Of a stretch of 64,000 nucleotides of DNA, positions 48,786-58,371 are shown one piece after another. The notes below the pieces were generated by a model, which saw nothing but the letters and a program-made list of their open reading frames with translations, was not told the DNA's origin and made no database searches. The stretch is taken from the NCBI GenBank assembly GCA_040765295.1, contig JAXGSB010000001.1:930001-994000 (forward strand), given 5' to 3'. Each line of letters opens with the position of its first letter. The first letter of the stretch is position 1. The position numbers and the translations under genes were made by a program. The DNA is from Scatomorpha sp040765295. Lineage in GTDB: Bacteria; Bacillota; Clostridia; Oscillospirales; Oscillospiraceae.

Positions 48786-51026
48786 TTACTCAACCCAAAC
48801 TCTTATATTTCCGTCTCTATCGGTTCTAAATATTTCTTCCGTGTGAGCCTTAAGTCTCTCGATAACATTCTCCGAAGGATGTCCGAAGCTGTTATATCCG
48901 ACAGAGATTATGGCGGCTTCGGGGCTTATTGCATCCAAAAACAGGGGAGAGCTCGATATATCCGAGCCGTGGTGTCCCACAATAAGAAGCGAGATGTCGC
49001 TTAGATTATAAAGCTCCGAGAGCTTTTCTTCAAGCTTATAAGAGACATCGCCGGTGATAAGAGCCTTATAACCCATTAAATCAAGCTCCGATATAATTCC
49101 GAGGTCGTTTTCGTTTCCGCTGCCCCTGCCGAAGCCCGAATACATCATAAGGGAAAGCTCCGGAAATCTCAGACTGTAATCTCCGTTCGAGAGAAATATA
49201 AGCTCAGAGCCGCAAAGCTCCGCTTCCTTTTTTATCTCCGCCAAAATCCCGTCCGAGTCCGGTGAAATCTCGGAGATGTAAATCGTCTTCACTTTAATTC
49301 GGCTTATAAGTCTTGTCACACCGTTGGCGTGATCTTGGTGCAGGTGTGAAAGAATAAGAGCGTCAACCTCATCTCTGCCTTGGGTGAGCAGAAACTCCGC
49401 CGCATAGTCACCTGCATTTTTCATGCTGTTTATACTCCCGCAGTCGAATATAAGCGTCGAGTTTCCGGAGAGCGCCGCCACCGAAAGCCCCTGACCGACA
49501 TCGAGCGCATTGATCGAAGCGGTCTTCGAGCTTTTATATTTCGGAATATATATTGTAATCAAAAGTGTAATGGCCAAAACTGAAAGAATTGTTCCAAGAA
49601 GCTTTTTGCGTTCAAGCCTCTTTTTAAAGAAATAAAACGCAAGAAGGCAAATAAATAAAAGCGCCAGCCAATACGGCAAAATTAAGTTTTGAGAATACAG
49701 CGCAGAGTACTTGAACGAGGCGAAAAATCCCGATGTAAGTCTGATGTATTTTACAAGCAGAGCGGGCAGAACAGCCAATGTTCCGGCAAGTGAGGGAAAG
49801 ATAAATGAAATTATAACAAGCAGAGCTCCGCTTATAAAAAGCAGGGACAAAATCGGCAAAACAAAAATGTTGGCAATCGGGGAAATGAGCGAGAAGCTTC
49901 CGAAGTAGAGGAGCGAAAGGGGAGAGGTGAAAATAAGCGCTCCCGCTGATGATGCCGCTATTTTTATAAATTTATTTTTCAGCTTCTCAAGTTCGAAAAT
50001 AAAGAAGAAAAAACTGATCCCGCCGACTGAGAGGAATGAGAGCTGCAGACTCAGGCTTCCGATTGCCGCAGGATTGAATAAAACGCTTCCCATAAGCGGA
50101 ATGGCCATGGATGTTATAAAGTCGGCGTCTCTGCCGAAAAATCTTGCAAATGTGAAATATGTAAGCATCGCAGAGGCTCTTATAACCGAGGGGCTCATGC
50201 CCGACATAATTGCAAAAAGCCAAACAAAGCACAAAGAACAAATGCGCCACCACATTTTTTTGGAAAAAAGGATGAAAAAGCCGTAAACAATAACGATGTG
50301 CAGGCCCGAGACCGCAACCATGTGTCTCAGACCTGTGATTTTAAGCGCAGTGTCAAATTTATAGTCGCTTTGAAGTTCGCTCGTATCGCCCATGATAAGA
50401 GCCTTTAAAAAGGTGCTCGTTTCCCTGTCATATACAAGCTCCATTCTTCTTAAAAAGCTTAGCTTTGCTCTGAGCAGCAGAGATTTTAAGCTTGTTTCGC
50501 TTCCAATAAGTTCAGGCTCGTCCAAAAGCTCGGCGCGGAGTAATATGCCCTTAGAGAGACCGGAGTAGTTCGGCTTTGAATACCGCTCCACAGCCGAGCG
50601 AATCTTGAGGCTTGCTTCCAGAGTGTCTCCGGGCTTCACATCCGCCATGAGGCGCTGACTGTCGTAAATGTAGGCATCTAAGCGCTTTCCGTCTTTGTAG
50701 ATTGCGGCCTTAAGCCGAATAATCCCGTTGGCCGTGGTTTCCGGATTGTCGAGAGCTGTGTAGCTCAGCTTAAGCTCTCTGTCTTTAAAATCCGAGACAA
50801 GGGAGAGCGTATTTTGAAAATAAAAAAAGTATCTGAAGAATCCGAGGGAAAGGGCCATAAAGAGCAGAAGAAAGAATGTTCTCCCTGCTGTCTTAAAGAA
50901 AAGAGCCGCAAGAAATAAGAGCACGAAAATAATACCTAGCAGCAAAATGAGTTTCCATGGCAATATGTAGTGCGAAAGAAAGATGGTTCCCGTAAAAGCA
51001 AAGGCAAATATGGCAAGCTTTCTCAT
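48786..51026 (-). CDS. comEC: DNA uptake channel protein ComEC/Rec2
   Basis: 746 residues, full length. N-terminal membrane helices (residues 5-65), an OB-like DUF4131 region, the competence channel domain (FLKALIMGDTSELQSDY, TGLRHMVAVSGLHIVIVYGFF, SPSVIRASAMLTYF) and a C-terminal metallo-beta-lactamase domain (DVGQGLSVAAL; LILSHLHQDHANG; IVGHHGSD). It moves single-stranded DNA across the membrane in natural transformation. comEA is not next to it. dprA lies 8 kb away, so the window holds two transformation genes. Confidence 0.93.
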   Translation of the reverse strand: MRKLAIFAFAFTGTIFLSHYILPWKLILLLGIIFVLLFLAALFFKTAGRTFFLLLFMALSLGFFRYFFYFQNTLSLVSDFKDRELKLSYTALDNPETTANGIIRLKAAIYKDGKRLDAYIYDSQRLMADVKPGDTLEASLKIRSAVERYSKPNYSGLSKGILLRAELLDEPELIGSETSLKSLLLRAKLSFLRRMELVYDRETSTFLKALIMGDTSELQSDYKFDTALKITGLRHMVAVSGLHIVIVYGFFILFSKKMWWRICSLCFVWLFAIMSGMSPSVIRASAMLTYFTFARFFGRDADFITSMAIPLMGSVLFNPAAIGSLSLQLSFLSVGGISFFFFIFELEKLKNKFIKIAASSAGALIFTSPLSLLYFGSFSLISPIANIFVLPILSLLFISGALLVIISFIFPSLAGTLAVLPALLVKYIRLTSGFFASFKYSALYSQNLILPYWLALLFICLLAFYFFKKRLERKKLLGTILSVLAITLLITIYIPKYKSSKTASINALDVGQGLSVAALSGNSTLIFDCGSINSMKNAGDYAAEFLLTQGRDEVDALILSHLHQDHANGVTRLISRIKVKTIYISEISPDSDGILAEIKKEAELCGSELIFLSNGDYSLRFPELSLMMYSGFGRGSGNENDLGIISELDLMGYKALITGDVSYKLEEKLSELYNLSDISLLIVGHHGSDISSSPLFLDAISPEAAIISVGYNSFGHPSENVIERLKAHTEEIFRTDRDGNIRVWVE

Positions 51027-51063
51027 AATGGATATTTCAGATACTTAAATAAAATATTTAATT

Positions 51064-52248
51064 TTATACGTCTGCATAGTTGGAGAAGTAGTTTTGAACA
51101 AGAACGACGGGCGTGCCCTTGTCTCCGCTGCCGCTGGTAAGGTCGCAGAGAGAAGCTAAAAGCTCGGTGAGCTTTCTGGGCGTCGTTCCCTCCGAGAGCA
51201 TTTCATTTTTATTGTCGAGTTTTTTAGAACGGATTTTTGCTCTTATTGCTTCTTGGAGCTCCGCGCCGCTTAGGTCTTCGAATTCGTTGTCGGCTATATA
51301 TTTAATCTTAACTTCATTCGGCATACCTTCAAGACCTTTGGTATATGCAGGGCTAATTTCAGGGTCGGCAAACTCCCAGATTCTTCCGGTGGGGGACTTG
51401 AATGCGCCGTCGCCATAGACCATAACCTCAAGATTAACACCAAGTTTTTCTTTAAGTTCGGCCTGTACGGCATCAACAAATTCTCGGGAGTTTTTGGGAA
51501 AGAGTTTAACACTCTCGTCGCTTGCCTTGTTCGAGCCCAAAAGTCCGTATTTGGGGCAAAACCCGCTTCCATCCACAGGGGCGTTCATTATGTCGCAGAG
51601 AGTGAGAACATTTTTACCCCCGGCTCTTAAAACTCTGGCCTTGGTCCGTTCTCTGTTGTGGATGTCGCAGCAGAGCACATTCTCGGTGAAGTCCAGAATT
51701 TTCTCGGCCCTGTTCGAGAAAATAATCACAGGTTCGCAGCCCTCTTCGCGAATCAGATCGTCATAATAGCCGACATAGTCCACACCGGTAAAAGGGTGAT
51801 GAGATATGCCGAATTTTTCCCTGAATTCATCAAGGCTCAGTGTGTCGGCATAGGGGTTAAGTCCGCTTTCAAAGAAAACATCGTCATTCACAAGCTCGTT
51901 TCCAACCTCATCGGATGGGTAAGGCAACATGAGATAAATTTTGTCCGTCGCCCTTGCTATAGCCTTAAGGCAGACAGCAAAGCGGTTTCTGGAAAATATA
52001 GGGAAAACAAGGCCGACCTCACCGCTTCCAACCTTATTTTTCACATCCTCGGCAATCTCATCTATGCTTGCATAGTTTCCGTCGGCTCTGGCGAGTACAG
52101 ACTCTGTAATAGCGACAATATCTCTGTCTTTTATCTTAAAGCAATCCGCTTCCATAGCGCTTATCAAAGATTCCCTGACAATGCTTACAAGGTCGTCGCC
52201 TTCTTTTATTATGGGTGTAACAATACCTCTCGAAATAACTCCGGCCAT
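51064..52248 (-). CDS. CofE-like gamma-glutamyl ligase family protein
   Basis: 394 residues resembling coenzyme F420-0:L-glutamate ligase (FbiB/CofE family). Visible segments: TPIIKEGDDLVSIVRESLIS, KDRDIVAITESVLARADGNYA, KAIARATDKIYLMLPYPSDEVGNEL, LGVNLEVMVYGDGAFKSPTG and a C-terminal TPRKLTELLASLCDLTSGSGDKGTPVVLVQNYFSNYADV. F420 is not expected in such a Firmicute, so the acceptor is unknown. I chose the ATG behind GGAGGAAT; the longer frame upstream runs through the promoter. Confidence 0.78.
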   Translation of the reverse strand: MAGVISRGIVTPIIKEGDDLVSIVRESLISAMEADCFKIKDRDIVAITESVLARADGNYASIDEIAEDVKNKVGSGEVGLVFPIFSRNRFAVCLKAIARATDKIYLMLPYPSDEVGNELVNDDVFFESGLNPYADTLSLDEFREKFGISHHPFTGVDYVGYYDDLIREEGCEPVIIFSNRAEKILDFTENVLCCDIHNRERTKARVLRAGGKNVLTLCDIMNAPVDGSGFCPKYGLLGSNKASDESVKLFPKNSREFVDAVQAELKEKLGVNLEVMVYGDGAFKSPTGRIWEFADPEISPAYTKGLEGMPNEVKIKYIADNEFEDLSGAELQEAIRAKIRSKKLDNKNEMLSEGTTPRKLTELLASLCDLTSGSGDKGTPVVLVQNYFSNYADV

Positions 52249-52279
52249 TACGATTCCTCCAAGAAAGAACACTAATATA

Positions 52280-52308
52280 ATAATATAACAGAACGCCACC
52301 TCAGTCAA
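52280..52308 (-). promoter_or_regulatory. Sigma-70 promoter of the CofE-like gene
   Basis: On the minus strand TTGACT, 17 bp, TATTAT, about 30 bp before the start codon. Confidence 0.75.
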
Positions 52309-52398
52309 TAATTTGTAAACTGTCGGAAAAGCGGAAGTCAGTTCCACATAAAAAGTAAAAAATGTTTGATTTGAGGAGTTTAAATAAGTTCTGCCGGC

Positions 52399-52427
52399 TT
52401 GAATGAAAAGGGCTAAAATGCTAAAAT
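52399..52427 (+). promoter_or_regulatory. Promoter of ahcY
   Basis: TTGAAT, 17 bp, TAAAAT, 22 bp before the ahcY ATG. Divergent from the CofE-like promoter. Confidence 0.65.
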
Positions 52428-52449
52428 AAAAAATCTGAGAGGTGATTAG

Positions 52450-53685
52450 ATGAGCGAAATCCTGAACATAAATCTTGCCCCACTGGGCAAAACGAAAATA
52501 GACTGGGTAAAGGCGCATATGCCTGTTCTCGGAGAAATAGAAAAAAGATTTAAAGCGGAGCAGCCTTTTAAGGGACTTAAAGTTGCGCTTTCCGTGCATT
52601 TAGAGGCCAAAACCGCCTATCTTTGCAAGGTTTTGGCGGCAGGCGGAGCCGAGATGTATGTAACCGGCTCAAATCCGCTCTCAACTGTCGATGAGGTCGC
52701 CGCGGCGCTCGTGGCGGACGGACTCAATGTTTTCGCCAGATATAACGCCTCCGAATCGGAATATAGAAGCGCACTCAGGTCCGTTCTCAGCATTTCTCCG
52801 AACATCATCATAGATGACGGCGGAGAGCTTGTCGAGATGATGCACAGCGAGTTCAGCGCCAATCTCAGTGAAGTCATAGGCGGCTGCGAGGAGACGACAA
52901 CTGGCATAACGAGTCTTAAGAAAATGAAGGCAGCCGGAAGGCTTAAATTCCCCATGATGCTCGTCAACGATGCCGACTGCAAGCATCTTTTCGACAACAG
53001 ATACGGCACGGGCCAGTCGGTTTGGGACGCCATTATGAGAACAACAAATCTCATAATTGCAGGCAAGACCGTAGTAGTTTCGGGCTTTGGATGGTGCGGC
53101 AAGGGTGTAGCTGCAAGGGCCGACGGACTGGGCGCCAAAGTCGTTATAACCGAAATCGATCCTGTCCGTGCAATAGAGGCTCACATGGAAGGCTATGCGG
53201 TCATGCCCATGGCAGAGGCCTCGCGCATAGGCGATATTTTCGTCAGCGTTACAGGCTGTTCGGGAATCGTTTCGGGCCCCGATATCATGAATCTAAAGGA
53301 AGGCGCAATACTTACAAATGCCGGACACTTTGATGTAGAAATAGACACAAAAGCGCTCGAAGAACTTTCAACAGAGGTTTTCGAGGCCCGACACAACATC
53401 TTAGGCTATAAGCTCAAAAACGGCAGAACAGTCTATCTCATATCAGAAGGAAGGCTTGTAAACCTGGCTGCGGCGGAAGGACATCCTGCCGAGATTATGG
53501 ATATGAGCTTTGCAATTCAGGCGCTCTCGGCCGAGTATCTTGTAAAAAACAGGCATAATCTGGAGGCTGAGCTTATTCCCGTTCCCAAGGAAATCGATAA
53601 TTTTGTAGCGCGACTCAAGCTTAAGAGCCTAGGCATCAGTATAGATGAGCTCACCGAGGAGCAAAGGGAGTATTTGGGAAAATAA
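52450..53685 (+). CDS. ahcY: Adenosylhomocysteinase
   Basis: 411 residues. Splits S-adenosylhomocysteine into adenosine and homocysteine with bound NAD. Substrate region GCEETTTGITSLKKM and LKFPMMLVNDADCKHLFDNRYGTGQS; NAD-binding VVVSGFGWCGKGVAARADGLGAKVVITEIDP; C-terminal NLAAAEGHPAEIMDMSFAIQAL. It recycles the by-product of all SAM-dependent methylations. The Rossmann fingerprint reads GFGWCGKG, the common bacterial form. SD GAGGTG. Confidence 0.93.
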   Translation: MSEILNINLAPLGKTKIDWVKAHMPVLGEIEKRFKAEQPFKGLKVALSVHLEAKTAYLCKVLAAGGAEMYVTGSNPLSTVDEVAAALVADGLNVFARYNASESEYRSALRSVLSISPNIIIDDGGELVEMMHSEFSANLSEVIGGCEETTTGITSLKKMKAAGRLKFPMMLVNDADCKHLFDNRYGTGQSVWDAIMRTTNLIIAGKTVVVSGFGWCGKGVAARADGLGAKVVITEIDPVRAIEAHMEGYAVMPMAEASRIGDIFVSVTGCSGIVSGPDIMNLKEGAILTNAGHFDVEIDTKALEELSTEVFEARHNILGYKLKNGRTVYLISEGRLVNLAAAEGHPAEIMDMSFAIQALSAEYLVKNRHNLEAELIPVPKEIDNFVARLKLKSLGISIDELTEEQREYLGK

Positions 53686-53714
53686 AATGTAGAAAATAAA
53701 AGGCGGTGATTAAA

Positions 53715-55109
53715 ATGGAACTCATGGATTTTGAAGCTCTTAAAGAGAAGTTCGATAAACTTATAGAAGAGAAAAAATTGAAAGATTTGCAAAACGAGCT
53801 TGAAAATACGCATGCATTCGACATAGCCGAGTACCTGAGCGATTTGGCTGACGAAAAGCCGCCTGCCGCAGTAAAAGTATTCCGACTTCTTTCAAAGGAA
53901 AAGGGTGCCGATGTATTTGCCGAGCTCGATGCGGTTGAGCAGGAAATAATCATCACTGCCTTAACGGATATAGAGCTTTCAAACATAGTCGAAGACCTCT
54001 ATGTCGACGACGCTGTCGACATGATGGAGGAGCTCCCCGCAAACCTTGTCAAGAGAGTTATGAGAATTGCAACTCCCGAAACAAGAAAGCTTATAAATCA
54101 GTTCCTTAAATATCCCGTAGACTCTACCGGAAGCATAATGACCGCCGAGTTTGTCGACTTAAAAAAATATCTGAATGTCCGAGAGGCTGTCGCCAGAATC
54201 AGGCGAATAGGCGAGGATACAGAGACAATCTATGTCTGCTATGTCACATCTGCCGATAGAAAACTCGAAGGTGTCGTAAGCTTCAAAAAGCTTTTACTCT
54301 CAGATGAAGACGAGATTATCGAGGACATAATGGATACAAATGTCCTCTCGGTCTACACCACGGACGACAGGGAAGAAACAGCGAAGATAATCTCCGACTA
54401 TGACCTTCTGGCACTTCCGGTTGTCGACACAGAGCGTAGACTTGTCGGTATAGTCACAGTTGACGACGTCATCGACGTTATTCAGGAAGAGGCCGCCAAA
54501 GACTTAGAGATGATGGCCGGTATGCTTCCTTCCGACAAGCCCTACTCAAGGACAAGTGTTTGGGAGATATGGCAGAAGAGAAGTCCCTGGCTGATATTCC
54601 TCATGCTTTCGGCTACATTCACAAGAGTAGTAATAAAAAAATATGAGGGCGCACTTTCAAGCTATGCCATACTTACAGGCTTTATTCCGATGATAATGGC
54701 CACGGGAGGAAACTCGGGTTCTCAGTCCTCAACTTCAATAATAAGCGCGCTTTCAGCCAGAGATATAGAGCTAAAGGATGCAGGATGGATAGTCTGGAAA
54801 GAATTCAAAATAGCTGTGCTCTGCGGCCTTGCGCTTGCGGCAGTAAATTTCTTTAAACTTCTGCTTATAGATAAAATGCTCTTGGGAGAAAGTCTTATCA
54901 GCATTCCGGTAATTCTCACAATCTGCATATCGATGTTTATGGTTGTTGTTTTTGCCAAAAGTGTAGGTTCGCTTTTACCTCTTTTTGCCAAGAGCCTTAA
55001 ACTTGACCCGGCGGTTATGGCAAGTCCGATTATAACGACTTTAACCGATACCTTTTCGCTTCTCATTTATTTCTATTTCGCAACACTCATTCTCAAGATA
55101 GGAGGATAG
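53715..55109 (+). CDS. mgtE: Magnesium transporter MgtE
   Basis: 464 residues. A cytoplasmic N domain (superhelical MgtE_N repeats: HAFDIAEYLSDLADEKPPAAVKVFRLL...), two CBS domains (SIMTAEFVDLKKYLNVREAVARI; IMDTNVLSVYTTDDREETAKIISDYDLLALPVVD) that sense Mg2+, and five membrane helices with the pore motif PMIMATGGNSGSQSSTSIISAL. SD AAGGCGGTG; start chosen at the ATG (MELMDFEAL). The AEC transporter gene follows 3 bp after its stop. Confidence 0.93.
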   Translation: MELMDFEALKEKFDKLIEEKKLKDLQNELENTHAFDIAEYLSDLADEKPPAAVKVFRLLSKEKGADVFAELDAVEQEIIITALTDIELSNIVEDLYVDDAVDMMEELPANLVKRVMRIATPETRKLINQFLKYPVDSTGSIMTAEFVDLKKYLNVREAVARIRRIGEDTETIYVCYVTSADRKLEGVVSFKKLLLSDEDEIIEDIMDTNVLSVYTTDDREETAKIISDYDLLALPVVDTERRLVGIVTVDDVIDVIQEEAAKDLEMMAGMLPSDKPYSRTSVWEIWQKRSPWLIFLMLSATFTRVVIKKYEGALSSYAILTGFIPMIMATGGNSGSQSSTSIISALSARDIELKDAGWIVWKEFKIAVLCGLALAAVNFFKLLLIDKMLLGESLISIPVILTICISMFMVVVFAKSVGSLLPLFAKSLKLDPAVMASPIITTLTDTFSLLIYFYFATLILKIGG

Positions 55110-55112
55110 GAC

Positions 55113-56024
55113 TTGTACAGTAATTTATCTCAGATGGGGCTGCTTGTAGCAATGATGCTGATTGGCTTTGCTGCAGCCAAGCTTGGTGTTACCGGTTCGG
55201 CGTTCAATAAATCGGCTTCTCCTGTAGTGATGATTATTTTTCTCTCTTTTACGGTGTTCAATGCCATCATGAAGAGCAGCATAGATTTCAGCATCTTAAA
55301 AGTAGCGGAGCTCAGTTTCTATCAGTTTCTGGTATATGCAATGTCCTTTGTGCTTGGGTATATAGTTTCAAAGCTTCTCGGTCTTAAGGATGATGAGTTC
55401 CGTGTTACACTGTTTATAAGCCTTTTATCCAACACGGTATTTGTCGCGTTTCCGCTTGTGAGCGCAATATATGGGAACACGGGTCTTTTCTATGCAAGCA
55501 TAACAAACATACCCTATAACATACTTGCCTTCACGATAGGTATAGCGATAATAAGCGGGGATAAAAAAAACATGAGTATAAAGTCCATGCTAAGTCCGCC
55601 TCTGGTTGTGACGGTTTTGTCGCTCTTAATACTGCTCCTCAATATACCCATACCGGAGTTTATTATGCAGCTTAGCGGGACCATGGCTAGCGCCACAGTG
55701 CCGCTGTCGATGGTTGTAATAGGCACGTCCTTAGCCGCTGTGCCCGTTAAAAAAGCGATTTCAGACTGGAGAGTATATGTAATAAGCTTTGTAAGATTAC
55801 TTCTTATTCCTACTCTAACATTCTTTATTATGAAAGCCCTGTGCAGAGATCCCGTGATTGTCGGCACAGTAGTTATTTTGTCCTCGGCTCCTGCCGCCAT
55901 TCTGGTAAATATATTCTCAATAAACTTTAATAAAAATGAGGACTTTGCCTCAAAAAATGTCTTCATAAGCACCGTACTCTCTGCTATAACAATGCCGCTT
56001 ATAATTTCACTTTGGCTTAATTAA
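55113..56024 (+). CDS. AEC-family transporter
   Basis: 303 residues, ten hydrophobic segments in the two-half AEC (auxin efflux carrier/malate permease) arrangement: NKSASPVVMIIFLSFTVFNAIM, LFISLLSNTVFVAFPLVSAIYG, PLVVTVLSLLILLLNIPIPEF and ILSSAPAAILVNIFSINFNKNEDFAS. The last segment is the family's C-terminal signature. Substrate unknown (organic acid or amino acid export). TTG start behind GGAGG, three bases after mgtE; a likely co-transcribed pair. Confidence 0.85.
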   Translation: MYSNLSQMGLLVAMMLIGFAAAKLGVTGSAFNKSASPVVMIIFLSFTVFNAIMKSSIDFSILKVAELSFYQFLVYAMSFVLGYIVSKLLGLKDDEFRVTLFISLLSNTVFVAFPLVSAIYGNTGLFYASITNIPYNILAFTIGIAIISGDKKNMSIKSMLSPPLVVTVLSLLILLLNIPIPEFIMQLSGTMASATVPLSMVVIGTSLAAVPVKKAISDWRVYVISFVRLLLIPTLTFFIMKALCRDPVIVGTVVILSSAPAAILVNIFSINFNKNEDFASKNVFISTVLSAITMPLIISLWLN

Positions 56025-56086
56025 ACTTAAGCTGTTGGTACAGGCCAACGGGGTTAATACTTTTATTTTAAAAATAGGACTAAATT

Positions 56087-56119
56087 AGAAACACATTGAA
56101 AATCAATGTGTTTCTCTTT
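56087..56119 (+). terminator. Terminator after the AEC gene
   Basis: AGAAACACATTGA and TCAATGTGTTTCT form a perfect 13-bp stem with a very short loop, followed by CTTTA; the T-tract is weak, so it may also work on the other strand. The remaining bases up to the XRE gene show no ORF or clear promoter. Confidence 0.7.
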
Positions 56120-56350
56120 ACGCACATTTTACAGAGCTTTGCTCGTTTAATTTACATATATTTTCTATAATCGATTATTAACTGAGAAATGAGCAGGCAA
56201 AATGAGTGAATTTAAGTCAAGTAATGTGAGAAATATTATCTTTTCAATATCAAAGAACACGATTCCACCTATATTCTACTTCCAAGGGATACTTTTTTCC
56301 AAGAGTTTCGGTATGCTCTAAGTATCCAAGATAAACAGGAGGTATTCCAA

Positions 56351-56815
56351 ATGAACCAGACAGCAATCGGCAGCTATATTGCCAAGAAGCGCAGAGAGAT
56401 GAATTTAACACAAGAACAGCTTGCGGAGAAGCTGGGCGTATCCAACAAGACAATATCAAAATGGGAAAACGGAAAATGTATGCCGGATTACAGTATTATA
56501 CAGGAACTTTGCGAGACGCTCTCTATAAGCCTGTCTGAACTCATGGACGGTGAAGATGAGGCGGAGGACAGTGTACGCGTATATGATGATGAGCAGATTC
56601 TCGATCTCATTCGCCGGACACAGGAACTGGAAAGGCAGAAAGGCATCCTCTATGGCATAATTCTGATTGTCCTCGGTATCGCCAGCAATGCAATGTCTGC
56701 AACAATCGGCGGCTCAGACTTTAAGGACTTCATCTCAGGCATACTTATGGGTCTGTCTGTTGCCGAAATGCTTGTGGGCATCTACTTTGTCGGCAGAAAA
56801 CTGTTAAAAAGCTAA
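56351..56815 (+). CDS. XRE-family regulator with C-terminal membrane helices
   Basis: 154 residues. Residues 5-60 are a Cro/CI-type helix-turn-helix (GSYIAKKRREMNLTQEQLAEKLGVSNKTISKWENGKCMPDYSIIQELCETLSISLSELMDG). Residues about 95-150 contain two hydrophobic helices (YGIILIVLGIASNAM; ISGILMGLSVAEMLVGIYFVG). Membrane-tethered XRE regulators of this kind are common in Firmicutes; the target is unknown. No adjacent partner; it is its own unit. SD AGGAGG. Confidence 0.85.
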   Translation: MNQTAIGSYIAKKRREMNLTQEQLAEKLGVSNKTISKWENGKCMPDYSIIQELCETLSISLSELMDGEDEAEDSVRVYDDEQILDLIRRTQELERQKGILYGIILIVLGIASNAMSATIGGSDFKDFISGILMGLSVAEMLVGIYFVGRKLLKS

Positions 56816-56837
56816 ATAGGTTTGATAAAAAGTTACG

Positions 56838-56877
56838 AGCCGCTCACAGTTGGTTTTGCCAGCTATGAACGGCTTTT
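56838..56877. terminator. Bidirectional terminator between XRE gene and glyA
   Basis: Outer AGCCG/CGGCT and inner AGTTGG/CCAGCT pair (one G-T) with TTTT after the stem on the plus strand and ACTTTTT on the minus strand. Serves both convergent genes. Confidence 0.65.
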
Positions 56878-56893
56878 AAAGTTCCTAAAGCTT

Positions 56894-58153
56894 TTATTTA
56901 CTGCTCTGCACAGGAAGGCTTTCATAGAGTGGGAAAGCTTTGGTTAAAACTGCGACCCTTTCCTTGGCCTCGGGAATTGCCGATGTTCGCTTATCCAAAA
57001 GGAGTGAAATGATATCCGCAACCTCGAGCATTTCCTTTTCCTTAAAACCTCTGGTGGTTACAGCGGGAGTTCCGAATCTGATGCCGCTGGCTAGGTGAGG
57101 AGGAAGAGTTTCAAAAGGTATTGTATTTTTATTTGCGGTGATATTCGACTTTTCCAAAAGCTCCTGCATTTCCGCGCCGGTTGTCCCCTTTGAGGAGATA
57201 TCGCATAGCATAAGGTGGTTGTCGGTGCCGCCCGAAACAATTCTCACACCTTTTTTAATGAGAGCATCCGCCAAAACCGAGGCGTTTCTCACAATCTGCT
57301 CCTGATACTTAACGAATTCCGGAGTCATAGCCTCTTTAAAACAAACGGCCTTTGCAGCAATGGTGTTCATTAGCGGACCGCCCTGAAGACGCGGAAAAAT
57401 GGCAGAGTCGATTTTTTTTGCATATTCGGCCTTACAGAGTATAACGCCGCCGCGAGGGCCTCTAAGACTTTTATGAGTCGTAACGGTCACAAAGTCGGCG
57501 TAGGGAACGGGAGAGGGGTGAACACCTGCTGCAACCAAACCGCCGAGGTGGGCAATGTCTGCAAGCATATAGGCCCCTACTTCATCACAGATTTCCCTTA
57601 TTTTCTCAAAGTCAATCAATCTTGAATACGCGGAAGCTCCGCAGATTATCATTTTCGGCTGATGAGCTTTAGCCAAGCCGAGTATTTCATCATAGTCCAA
57701 AGTTTCCGTTGAAGCGTTTACTCCATAATGAAACGAGTTGAAATGCCTGCCCGTAATCGATGCCTTAGAGCCATGAGTGAGGTGGCCGCCTGCGCTTAGG
57801 TCCATGCCCAATATAGCATCCCCGGGATTTAAGACCGACACCAATACCGCAACATTTGCCTGAGAGCCTGAGTGAGCCTGAACATTGGCATGCTCTGCGC
57901 CAAAGAGCTCCTTTGCGCGCTCAATCGCGAGAGTTTCGGCTATGTCCACAAATTCACATCCGCCATAGTATCTGGCTCCAGGATAACCCTCTGCATACTT
58001 GTTTGTCAGGGGACTGCCGAGAGTCTCCATTACAGCCACTGAAGTGAAGTTTTCCGAGGCAATGAGCTCAATGTTATCTTTTTGCCGTTTGAGCTCTGCA
58101 TTGATGACTTCAAATATTTCAGGGTCACAGCTTTTAATATGCTCGAAACTCAT
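56894..58153 (-). CDS. glyA: Serine hydroxymethyltransferase
   Basis: 419 residues. PLP enzyme for serine-glycine interconversion and one-carbon supply: IELIASENFTSVAVMETLGS, NKYAEGYPGARYYGGCEFVDIAE, HSGSQANVAVLVSVLNPGD, PLP-lysine segment VTVTTHKSLRGPRGGVILC and IRFGTPAVTTRGFKEKEM. Its own promoter; monocistronic. Confidence 0.95.
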   Translation of the reverse strand: MSFEHIKSCDPEIFEVINAELKRQKDNIELIASENFTSVAVMETLGSPLTNKYAEGYPGARYYGGCEFVDIAETLAIERAKELFGAEHANVQAHSGSQANVAVLVSVLNPGDAILGMDLSAGGHLTHGSKASITGRHFNSFHYGVNASTETLDYDEILGLAKAHQPKMIICGASAYSRLIDFEKIREICDEVGAYMLADIAHLGGLVAAGVHPSPVPYADFVTVTTHKSLRGPRGGVILCKAEYAKKIDSAIFPRLQGGPLMNTIAAKAVCFKEAMTPEFVKYQEQIVRNASVLADALIKKGVRIVSGGTDNHLMLCDISSKGTTGAEMQELLEKSNITANKNTIPFETLPPHLASGIRFGTPAVTTRGFKEKEMLEVADIISLLLDKRTSAIPEAKERVAVLTKAFPLYESLPVQSSK

Positions 58154-58186
58154 TTTCCACGCTCCTGTTTAACATTATCCTAATGA

Positions 58187-58214
58187 AGTATAACAGTTAT
58201 ATTTTTCATTTCAA
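58187..58214 (-). promoter_or_regulatory. Promoter of glyA
   Basis: On the minus strand TTGAAA, 16 bp, TATACT, 34 bp before the ATG. GATAAT a few bases downstream could be an alternative -10. Confidence 0.6.
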
Positions 58215-58371
58215 GCATTATTATCAATAAAATTGCTATAGCTGATAAAGTTTGATGTTGCCATCTATACTTGTAACACAGTTAATATAAACTTGACTAA
58301 TTTGATTTTCCGTATAAAAATATAGGAAAATATTATAGTATTAAAAAGAAAATGGGAATATTGGTGAAAAT

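Noticed and set aside
52249..52449. A SAM or SAH riboswitch before ahcY
   Set aside because: A promoter lies only about 22 bp before the start codon, leaving no room for an aptamer.
51064..52599. A longer version of the CofE-like protein with an N-terminal hydrophobic extension
   Set aside because: The extension runs through a good sigma-70 promoter and the divergent ahcY leader, and an ATG with GGAGG at 52248 fits the family start.
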